This document shows positions 30,382 to 37,816 of a stretch of 37,816 nucleotides of DNA, piece after piece. The stretch covers positions 1 to 37,816 of the forward strand of contig QCRS01000005.1 in NCBI GenBank assembly GCA_003211755.1, in the 5' to 3' direction. The position numbers and the translations under genes were made by a program. Below the pieces are notes generated by a model. It saw only the letters and a list, made by a program, of their open reading frames with translations, was not told where the DNA came from and searched no databases. Every line of letters begins with the position of its first letter. Position 1 is the stretch's first letter. Source of the stretch: Prochlorococcus sp. AG-463-F15 (GTDB lineage Bacteria; Cyanobacteriota; Cyanobacteriia; PCC-6307; Cyanobiaceae).

Positions 30382-32055
30382 TTAGTTTCTGCTAAGGCTT
30401 CTTCCCATACCTTGAGCAATACCTCGTCCTACAAGTCCTATTGCTCTTCCTATTACTTGTGTAAGAACGATGACCATCAAGTCACCTGTCTTTCTTATTA
30501 ATGTTTGTATTTGTGGAGCCAACGCATCTCTTACTTCTACTAACAATGCCACTTGCTGTTGCCACCATCCAAGTTTTTTAAGCTCTTCATCCCGAGGTTC
30601 TGTAATCAATGTTGGCTTTATATTACCTTTACTGACTTGATAAAATAGACGTTTACTTTCGTAGAGTTGTATTGGTATTTGGATAAGATTTTGCCAACGA
30701 CTTTGACTATTTAATTGGTTTCGTAATCTTTCAAGTTCACGTGTTGAGATGAGTTGGGGATTAAGAAGATAGCTTCTTAACTCTGGCCATTGTCCACAGA
30801 TCTCTATTACCTCTGCACTTATAAGTTCAGCAGTTCTTATTAGCCAGTTGCTAATAAACATCTTAAGTTGCATTAGTGCACGTGGGTCATCAGCCGGTAG
30901 GAGTTGTCCTTCTACTATTAAAGGCTTATTTGTTAATAAGGGGCCTAGCATTTGTCCCACTTCAGGCAATTCATTGTCAATACTGGAAAAATCTGCTGCA
31001 GCTAATAAATGCTCTCCAACTGGAGTCAGCTCACCCTTCAGGGGCAATCTGACGTAACTTCCAGCCATTGACCTAAGAGCTTGTTGCCGAAGTTCTGGCT
31101 GAAGCTCACCCCAATCTTTTTTATAAGAGATTTTTTTATCTTCAACTTTGCGTAGTCTTTTAACTACTTGGTCTAGTTGATTTAGTAGAGCAATTAGTAG
31201 ACCTTTTTGCCTGGATGAACTTAATGCTTCAATTGCAAGAATTGATCCTGTGGAATTAATCAATCCCCCCTGTATAGATTCTTCTAGTTGTTCCTTAATT
31301 ACCTTCCATACTGCAATTGCATCTCTCTTCTTAAGACTTATACTTGTACCAAACTCTTCTTGTAGTGGAAAACCTGTTGCGCCAATTCCTGAGTTCGAAT
31401 TATTTATTGGAGTTTGATTTGTTTCCAGAGGGTCTATACCAAGTTGAACTGGCCCCCAAAGCCAATAAAGAAGATTTTTAGAAGTACTCAACTCTCTTTT
31501 ACGACCAAAGAGAAGAAGTTCCTTAAACGAATTCTGGGGAGGTGGGTTTAAAAGACGGTCTAGGTTTTGGATCTCATTGTTGATTTGTTGAATCCCGCTT
31601 ATTAGCAACCATTGACCCAGACCCATAGTTGTTGGAATTGTGTACTTTTCGTTTGCTTCTTGATCTTTTAGGCGGACTACTCGCCCTCCTCCTAAAAGTG
31701 TATTAATTGATTCTCTTAAAGTCTCCAGGTCTGGATCTTGTAGTAGACCTGGACAGTCAAATTGTAGAAATTCATTCGTTTTCAGTTTGAGTTTTTTTGG
31801 AAGTATGAGTAGAACTGGGGCTGGTTTCCAATATTCTTGAAGAAGTCTAAGTTCAAGCTGGACAGAAGTTGGCATATCTAGAGTCTCTATTGACCAGATC
31901 ACCAGGCTTGGGTGTCTAGAGAGTTGATCCCTTCTAAGAAATACTTCTAGTTGCGGATCAGCATTAGTTAATTGAACTGCAAGTGATTCCCCTAATAAAT
32001 TGGGAGCCAGTAAGAGAATCTGTTTTGAAACTCCCTCAGTCAAATTGGTCACCAC
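30382..32055 (-). CDS. DUF3685/Ycf55-like protein with N-terminal receiver-like region (GTG start)
   Basis: 557 aa; N-terminal ~115 aa resembles a response-regulator receiver; C-terminal DUF3685-like region. Confidence 0.65.
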   Translation of the reverse strand: MVTNLTEGVSKQILLLAPNLLGESLAVQLTNADPQLEVFLRRDQLSRHPSLVIWSIETLDMPTSVQLELRLLQEYWKPAPVLLILPKKLKLKTNEFLQFDCPGLLQDPDLETLRESINTLLGGGRVVRLKDQEANEKYTIPTTMGLGQWLLISGIQQINNEIQNLDRLLNPPPQNSFKELLLFGRKRELSTSKNLLYWLWGPVQLGIDPLETNQTPINNSNSGIGATGFPLQEEFGTSISLKKRDAIAVWKVIKEQLEESIQGGLINSTGSILAIEALSSSRQKGLLIALLNQLDQVVKRLRKVEDKKISYKKDWGELQPELRQQALRSMAGSYVRLPLKGELTPVGEHLLAAADFSSIDNELPEVGQMLGPLLTNKPLIVEGQLLPADDPRALMQLKMFISNWLIRTAELISAEVIEICGQWPELRSYLLNPQLISTRELERLRNQLNSQSRWQNLIQIPIQLYESKRLFYQVSKGNIKPTLITEPRDEELKKLGWWQQQVALLVEVRDALAPQIQTLIRKTGDLMVIVLTQVIGRAIGLVGRGIAQGMGRSLSRN

Positions 32056-32056
32056 T

Positions 32057-32084
32057 TATTTCGCATAGTCATAAGGTAACGAGA
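32057..32084. repeat. left arm TATTTCGCATAG (32057-32068) of a 12-bp perfect inverted repeat; right arm CTATGCGAAATA at 32173-32184
   Basis: Perfect 12-bp complementarity flanking the hisA/DUF3685 spacer. Confidence 0.7.
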
Positions 32085-32172
32085 GTTAAGCAAATACTCC
32101 AGCCCCGTTTGTTGATTAAATCAAACAAGCCCCTTTTTGATTCCTTTTGTTTCTTAGCTAATAAGTTTGATG

Positions 32173-32940
32173 CTATGCGAAATAGGTTTCAGTTCCTGCC
32201 TCATCTTGTATCTGCCCATTTTTGATAGCCTTTATGCTCTCTCGAAGGTCTACTGATCCATCATATAAAGCTCTGCCGACTATAACCCCTTTGACTCCAA
32301 TGGGTTCTAGTGTAAGAAGAGCGATTAAATCAGCAATACAACCTACGCCTCCTGACGCAATTACTGGGACCGAGCTTGCGGATGCCATATCCTTCATTGC
32401 TTGCAGGTTGGGACCTGCAAGGGTTCCATCTTTGGAAATATCAGTACTAATAATCGCTGCTATCCCAGAATCCTGAAAACTTCTTGCTAAGTCAGTCGCA
32501 TCAACATTGCTTTGATTTATCCATCCACGAGTGGCAACTTTTCCTCCTTTTGCATCTATCCCTACAATAATTTTTTTTGGATAGCGCTTGGCCAGAACCT
32601 TTACTAGGTCAGGCTGTTCAATAGAAACAGTGCCAAGAATGACTCTATCAATACCGTATTCAATCAACGCTTCTACTCTTTCAGGTGTACGTATCCCGCC
32701 TCCAATTTGAATAGGTATATCTAAAGCGGTTGTGATTTTTTTAATACTTTCATCATTTACGGGTAACCCGGTTTTAGCTCCGTCCAGGTCGACTAAGTGC
32801 AAACGAGTGGCTCCTTCTTTTTGCCAGGCAAGAGCTTGTTTGACTGGGTCATTACTGAACTGTGTGACTTTGTTGTAATCACCTTGATTGAGCCTTACAC
32901 AATTGCCTTCCAGCAGATCAATGGCTGGGATGATTTCCAT
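32173..32940 (-). CDS. hisA: phosphoribosylformimino-5-aminoimidazole carboxamide ribotide isomerase (start MEIIPAIDL at 32940)
   Basis: MEIIPAIDLLEGNCVRLNQGDY, LHLVDLDGAK, IGGGIRTPE, ASGGVG. Confidence 0.97.
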   Translation of the reverse strand: MEIIPAIDLLEGNCVRLNQGDYNKVTQFSNDPVKQALAWQKEGATRLHLVDLDGAKTGLPVNDESIKKITTALDIPIQIGGGIRTPERVEALIEYGIDRVILGTVSIEQPDLVKVLAKRYPKKIIVGIDAKGGKVATRGWINQSNVDATDLARSFQDSGIAAIISTDISKDGTLAGPNLQAMKDMASASSVPVIASGGVGCIADLIALLTLEPIGVKGVIVGRALYDGSVDLRESIKAIKNGQIQDEAGTETYFA

Positions 32941-33037
32941 AATTGGTTTTTGGGCCTTATAACCATCCTGAATGTCCATGGTGTTGTTCGGATAAATAAT
33001 TACGCGCTTGAATGGTGGAATGAATTGATTTGCTGCT

Positions 33038-33958
33038 TTGAAGACACTTGTTCTGGGTGGAACGCGTTTTGTTGGAAAGGCCTTGGTATCTGCTTTGTAC
33101 GCCAAGGGCCATCAAATAACTATTTTCACCCGCGGGAATCGTCCAATTCCAGACAATGTTGATCATTTAAAGGGTGATAGGACCTCTATCGAAGGTCTCA
33201 AAACATTGAAGGGAAGAGAATTTGATGTGATTGCAGATGTTTCTGGAAGGACTCTTTCAGATACCCAAAGAGTTTTGGAGTTAACTGGTATGCCAAAACA
33301 TAGATTCCTTTATGTGAGTTCTGCTGGTGTTTATAAAAGTTCCAAATTTTGGCCTATTGATGAAGCAAGTGAAATAGATCCATCTAGTAGACACTCTGGT
33401 AAGGCTGATACAGAGAATTGGTTATTGCAGGAAGATATACCATTCACAAGTTTTAGACCAACATATATTTATGGGCCTGGTAATTACAATCCTATTGAAA
33501 GATGGTTTTTTGACAGAATCATTAATAATCGTCCAATCCCAATTCCAGGTGATGGTAAATTTCTCACTCAATTGGGACATGTCAGCGATCTATCTGAAGC
33601 AATGTCAAGAAGTTTGGATATTGATGCTTCAAGGCAAATGATATACAACTGCTCTAGTAAAAAAGCCGTAACTTTTGATGGTTTAGTTGAAACAGCAGCA
33701 TTGATATGCGGTAAAGAATTAGGTCAGATAGATATTCGTCTATTTGACTATTCACGCCTAGATCCAAAGGCAAGAAAGGCCTTCCCATTACGCATTGGAC
33801 ATTTTTATACAGATATAAGCCGTATTGAAAAGGACTTGGGTTGGACGCCAAAGTATGATTTAAAAAAAGGATTGTTAGATAGTTATAAGAACGACTATCT
33901 ATTATCCCCTACTCAAAAATTTGACTTTAGCTCTGATGACTCGTTGATTGGAGATTGA
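33038..33958 (+). CDS. NAD-dependent epimerase/dehydratase, CSP41-like (TTG start)
   Basis: MKTLVLGGTRFVGKALV; RPTYIYGPGNYNPIERWFFDRI; the only in-frame start before an upstream stop is TTG. Confidence 0.9.
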   Translation: MKTLVLGGTRFVGKALVSALYAKGHQITIFTRGNRPIPDNVDHLKGDRTSIEGLKTLKGREFDVIADVSGRTLSDTQRVLELTGMPKHRFLYVSSAGVYKSSKFWPIDEASEIDPSSRHSGKADTENWLLQEDIPFTSFRPTYIYGPGNYNPIERWFFDRIINNRPIPIPGDGKFLTQLGHVSDLSEAMSRSLDIDASRQMIYNCSSKKAVTFDGLVETAALICGKELGQIDIRLFDYSRLDPKARKAFPLRIGHFYTDISRIEKDLGWTPKYDLKKGLLDSYKNDYLLSPTQKFDFSSDDSLIGD

Positions 33959-34493
33959 GATACTTCAAGGCTGAAAAGATAGCAAAGAATAAAGAAGGCC
34001 AGAAGAGATAATAACCTAACTCACGAAGATTATCTGAAAACGAAATCCCTCCCCAACTATAAGGCCAAATCATTAAAAGAATACTTGAAAATTGAAGGAT
34101 TGTTTTAACTTTCCCACCCATAGAAGCTGGACCACCAAGCAGGTTAGAAGAACGCCATCCTGAAATTATTAGTTCACGTGAGATTAACAGCCATATTGCC
34201 CACAACGGAATCACTAAATCTCTTGCAAGATAGATTAAGGGTGCAACTAAGAGAATCTTATCTGCTAAGGGATCTAGACGGGCTCCCCATATAGTTCCAC
34301 CTCCAGCTTTCCTTGCTAGATATCCATCTGCCATATCACTGACTGCTCCAAGAGAAATTAAAACCCAAGCGATGGAGTTATCACCTCTCTGGAGAGCCAC
34401 AATTACTGGTATTCCTACAGCAAAGCGAAATAAGGTGAGGAAGTTTGCAAGCTTTCGCAAGTGAATTACTCTTCCTATGTCATTTGGGCTCAT
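33927..34493 (-). CDS. pgsA: CDP-diacylglycerol-glycerol-3-phosphate 3-phosphatidyltransferase
   Basis: NFLTLFRFAVGIP; SDMADGYLARKAGGGTIWGARLDPLADKILLV CDP-alcohol phosphotransferase motif. Confidence 0.95.
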   Translation of the reverse strand: MSPNDIGRVIHLRKLANFLTLFRFAVGIPVIVALQRGDNSIAWVLISLGAVSDMADGYLARKAGGGTIWGARLDPLADKILLVAPLIYLARDLVIPLWAIWLLISRELIISGWRSSNLLGGPASMGGKVKTILQFSSILLMIWPYSWGGISFSDNLRELGYYLFWPSLFFAIFSALKYLNLQSTSHQS

Positions 34494-34591
34494 AATGGCT
34501 TAAAAGATTTTAAACAAATTTATTAAGGATCAATCATTGCACTTATGTTTGCCAGATGCGATTATAATGTATATATCTAGATATTTTTGCA

Positions 34592-34672
34592 ATGACAATC
34601 TTTTTACTTCTGGTTTTGGTAACATCACTAGTAGCAATGACATATATAGTACGTCGACTAGAGCAACAGTGA
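34592..34672 (+). CDS. putative 26-aa single-TM peptide MTIFLLLVLVTSLVAMTYIVRRLEQQ
   Basis: ATG...TGA read directly; TATAAT at 34563-34568 ~23 nt upstream; hydrophobic core with RR positive flank. Confidence 0.5.
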   Translation: MTIFLLLVLVTSLVAMTYIVRRLEQQ

Positions 34673-34749
34673 AGGGTATAACTCCTTATTAACTTTTTCT
34701 ATAACTTTGATTTATTAGTTATTTTTCCAGGTTACCCAAAATGTAAATT

Positions 34750-35301
34750 CTATTCTATTTCGCTAGGCAAATCAGTTAATTGACAATGAAGTACTGCTAA
34801 TGCTTCATTTGGAAGACCTAGAAACTTGTCTAACAACTTGTTCCCGGTTTGATCGATTACTGCCAAACCAACAACGGTTGTCTGAAAAACATCACTTAGA
34901 GGAAAGCTATTTATATCTTTCCTGCTGCCTTTTACATCTCTGTTGTGTAAACATGTCCTAACTACTAGTTTAGGTGCTTTTAATATTGATAATATTGAAA
35001 AGTTAAAATGTGCCGTAAATACTAGTGATAAATCCCCAGTTATAATATCTAAATAACCTTTAAGCTCCTGAGTTGAGATAGTTATTTCTAAGCCTGGTAA
35101 CATTGGTATTCCAATAAACTTCGTAGTACGCCAATTTAAGGAAGGGATCTCAAAGTTATTTGGATCAAAGACTATACTGTACTTACCTATTCCACCCTTT
35201 GAAATAAGAATAGCTTCTCCACCTCCTCCTCTTGCATCATATTCAAACTTTGGGTAACTCCCTATCGATAACTCGCAATTCTTCATGCTTTTTAGATACA
35301 T
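34750..35301 (-). CDS. conserved hypothetical protein (cyanobacterial)
   Basis: 183-aa ORF, GSYPKFEYDARGGGGEA; no confident family. Confidence 0.65.
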   Translation of the reverse strand: MYLKSMKNCELSIGSYPKFEYDARGGGGEAILISKGGIGKYSIVFDPNNFEIPSLNWRTTKFIGIPMLPGLEITISTQELKGYLDIITGDLSLVFTAHFNFSILSILKAPKLVVRTCLHNRDVKGSRKDINSFPLSDVFQTTVVGLAVIDQTGNKLLDKFLGLPNEALAVLHCQLTDLPSEIE

Positions 35302-35452
35302 ACCTTTCGTTAATGATTTCCTAGTAGATTATTAGTATTTATCACTTGTTCTAAAGCTTCCTCTAAGGTTTGTAGCTAATCAAAGGATTTCTATAAGGGA
35401 AGAGCTGTTCTTTGACGTAGTCTCTTAATCTTGAATAAACAAAGAGGTTTTT

Positions 35453-36070
35453 ATGCAATCGTTGCCTATTAAACTTGTTCCTGGCAGCGACCTACGTGAA
35501 AGTATCCAGAAAGTTGGTCGCGATCAAGATAAATCTGGGTTTGTTCTAGGTGTAGTTGGTAATCTTTCAAAAGCAAGTTTCCAGTGCCCTGGACGTTCTG
35601 CTCCAACAGTGCTTGAAGGCAATCTTGAAATAATTACTTTGAATGGGACTTTTACTCCTGAGAACGTTCATCTTCATTTAAGTCTTTCCGATGCCGATTG
35701 TCAGGTATGGGGTGGTCATCTAGAGCCAGGAACATTTGTTCTTAAGGGCGCTGAAGTACTAGTTGGTTTGCTTGAGCATGAAAAATTTGATCTTATTCAT
35801 CACTCAGAAACTAGTGAGATTAAAAAAGCCCGTCTAGAAATTGCTGTTATGCCTGGCTGCCCATGGTCAGCGAGAGCTCTAAGAATGCTCCGATCTCTTG
35901 ATGTTCCTCATGATATTCAAACTATAGATAATGATGAAGCCTTCCTTTTACTCAAAAATAGAAGTGGACTCTCTACTTTTCCTCAGATATTTATTGATGG
36001 GAGTCTTTTAGGAGGCTATGAATCTCTGGCAGATTTCCATTCAACAGGGAAACTATTGGATTACAAATGA
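35453..36070 (+). CDS. PPC/DUF296 domain fused to glutaredoxin-like domain
   Basis: N-term LVPGSDLRESI...HLHLSLSDADCQVWGGHLEPGTFVLKGAEVLVG (PPC); C-term MPGCPWSARALRML...STFPQIFIDGSLLGGYESL (Grx). Confidence 0.85.
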   Translation: MQSLPIKLVPGSDLRESIQKVGRDQDKSGFVLGVVGNLSKASFQCPGRSAPTVLEGNLEIITLNGTFTPENVHLHLSLSDADCQVWGGHLEPGTFVLKGAEVLVGLLEHEKFDLIHHSETSEIKKARLEIAVMPGCPWSARALRMLRSLDVPHDIQTIDNDEAFLLLKNRSGLSTFPQIFIDGSLLGGYESLADFHSTGKLLDYK

Positions 36071-36309
36071 TTATTAAATTAGAACAATATAATAATAATA
36101 ATTTCTGGAATGAAAAACCTCCTTGGTGCCAACCATGGAGCATTATTCTTACAGGAATCTCTATAATAGTTACCAGTTTTTTCACCTTACATCTTTATTG
36201 GGTTACAGGGTTATTGACAGTCGTAATATTGATCTGGTGGCTTTTGTTTTTATTTATTGCACCTGCTGCATATGCTAAGCAACCCAATATATTCAACAAA
36301 CTTGATTAG
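36067..36309 (+). CDS. small two-TM hypothetical protein, overlapping the upstream CDS (ATGA)
   Basis: 80 aa, two hydrophobic segments, PWCQPWSIILTGI motif. Confidence 0.7.
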   Translation: MIIKLEQYNNNNFWNEKPPWCQPWSIILTGISIIVTSFFTLHLYWVTGLLTVVILIWWLLFLFIAPAAYAKQPNIFNKLD

Positions 36310-36310
36310 C

Positions 36311-36364
36311 TATATACAAGTTTCAATAAATATTATATGCAACATTGATTGAATCTTGTATATA
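36311..36364. repeat. AT-rich inverted repeat after the 80-aa CDS
   Basis: TATATACAAGTTTCAAT / ATTGAATCTTGTATATA, 16/17 complementary, 20-nt loop. Confidence 0.75.
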
Positions 36365-36550
36365 ATTATTTCTTAAGGTAACCTTGAAAAGATTTCAATA
36401 TTGGAAATCTCGTGAAGTGTCTCTGATGCCTTAAATATAATTATTTCTTTGAATTAAGAGCTTAATGCCAATTTACAAAATATATTTAATGCAGTTTCTC
36501 AAATTTCTAAGATCTCCACCCACAAAACTTCTTTCCTAAAAATACGACCC

Positions 36551-37414
36551 TTGCAAAAAGGTGATATTCCTTTGGTTACTCATTGGGCGAGGACTGAGGG
36601 CTTCGCACCTGGAGCTGGTGATGTAGGTATTTATAGGCATACTGACCGCCAAGGGGTTTGGGTTGGAACCCTAGGCAAAAATCCAATTGGATGCATTGCT
36701 GGTGTTCGATATAACGCCGCATATGGATTTATAGGCCTTTTTCTTGTAGTACCCGAACAACGAGGAAATGGCTATGGACTTGAACTTTGGAAACATGCAC
36801 TTGAACATTTGACTTGTCTTCCTTGTATTGGATTAGAAGCGGCCTTAGATCGTGTCAAGGATTATTCCACTTGGGGGTTTAATACCTCTTCACCTACTAC
36901 ACGTTGGCAATGGGTTGGTAATGATGAATTGCCTGGTAATAAGGGCTATTCCGAGGAAGAAGTATCAGGTCTAAGCATCCTTCAAGATGATGAGATCCCA
37001 TCAATAGTCATTCAGTCATATGACGCCAAGAGGGAGCCTAGTCCTCGCCCACACTTCCTCGCAGATTGGTTACACCATCCTGCAGGAACTGTCTTAGCGC
37101 TTGTTGACCACAATGGCTCTTGTCATGGCTTTGGACGTATTCGTCCCTGCCTCCTCTCTGAAGGTGAAGGCTGGAGAATTGGACCACTCCTTGCTGATAG
37201 CCCTCAGCTCGCAGAATTTCTACTGAGGCTATTAGTTAAACGTCATCAAGGTGTCGTTCTGTTAGATACTCCTGGGCTTAATAGTTTTGCTACACCATTG
37301 CTAAAAAGAATTGGTTTTAATGAGATATCCCGAACTATCCGCATGTATAGAGGTGACCAGCCTCCTATTTCAATGAATGATATATATGGATTAGCTTGTC
37401 TAGAGCTTGGTTAG
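36551..37414 (+). CDS. GNAT-family N-acetyltransferase (true start uncertain, likely upstream)
   Basis: GLFLVVPEQRGNGYGLELWKHALEHL acetyl-CoA binding motif; IRPL of beta1 lies upstream of the TTG start. Confidence 0.85.
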   Translation: MQKGDIPLVTHWARTEGFAPGAGDVGIYRHTDRQGVWVGTLGKNPIGCIAGVRYNAAYGFIGLFLVVPEQRGNGYGLELWKHALEHLTCLPCIGLEAALDRVKDYSTWGFNTSSPTTRWQWVGNDELPGNKGYSEEEVSGLSILQDDEIPSIVIQSYDAKREPSPRPHFLADWLHHPAGTVLALVDHNGSCHGFGRIRPCLLSEGEGWRIGPLLADSPQLAEFLLRLLVKRHQGVVLLDTPGLNSFATPLLKRIGFNEISRTIRMYRGDQPPISMNDIYGLACLELG

Positions 37415-37484
37415 ATAAGTCATTTATTTATAGACTAATAATTATCTCTTCACTAACCACACTAATCCTAATTATCATCGATAT

Positions 37485-37688
37485 TTATTGATTCTGATTT
37501 ACCCTATTCCGTAGGAGTTGCTTCTCTTTTATCAGATCTGATTCAAGTTGCTCTATTAAGTTGGTAACAAGAGTCTGGAACTCTGGCTGACATCCACGAA
37601 AGGCAGCTTTGTGCCTTATAGGTTCATGCCGAGTACGCAGGTCAGTGAGCATTAGCTGCAACGCATCAATTTTGGCGTTGGTGTTCAT
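37485..37688 (-). CDS. small conserved hypothetical protein
   Basis: 67-aa helical, charged ORF isolated between spacers. Confidence 0.5.
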   Translation of the reverse strand: MNTNAKIDALQLMLTDLRTRHEPIRHKAAFRGCQPEFQTLVTNLIEQLESDLIKEKQLLRNRVNQNQ

Positions 37689-37816
37689 CGGCCCCTCAAA
37701 TTATTGAATAGTTTTGAAATCACACTGTAAAGCCTGATAATGCATCCTTCATTGATAAAGGTAATGCTTTAGAGCTACTTGTGACTTCTATTATTTTTCC
37801 GATCGAACTTGGAGTC

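Noticed and set aside
32941-33105. Upstream extension of hisA in the ORF track
   Set aside because: HisA homologues begin MEIIPAIDL; the extension overlaps the divergent epimerase gene and is non-homologous.
1-37816. CRISPR array, prophage, transposon or defence island
   Set aside because: No regularly spaced repeats, integrase/transposase, restriction or toxin-antitoxin-like genes seen; gene content is core metabolic.

Overview
The window looks like chromosomal core genome of a low-GC marine picocyanobacterium, most likely Prochlorococcus (inferred from gene content and codon bias, not searched). It is densely coded on both strands. A central-carbon block (rpe, glpX, glgC, gnd, pgl, fba, prk) is mixed with hemA, ilvD, purS/purQ, accD, leuB, lpxD, proB, ruvX, hisA, pgsA and many cyanobacterial hypotheticals. 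I saw no tRNA, rRNA, CRISPR array, transposase, prophage or restriction/defence island. No obvious new multi-gene system is present. The best leads are: (1) a ~0.9 kb non-coding gap upstream of fba with a 16-bp-arm hairpin and long-range inverted repeats; (2) a proteobacterial-type (class I) phosphoribulokinase; (3) a PPC/DUF296-glutaredoxin fusion; (4) a UPRT-like protein with an apparently degenerate PRPP loop; (5) an unannotated 26-aa membrane peptide behind a TATAAT box; (6) a mini DnaJ-type zinc-finger protein; (7) a CofE-like membrane protein; (8) a DUF3685-like protein with an apparent pseudo-receiver domain; (9) several inverted and direct repeats in intergenic spacers.
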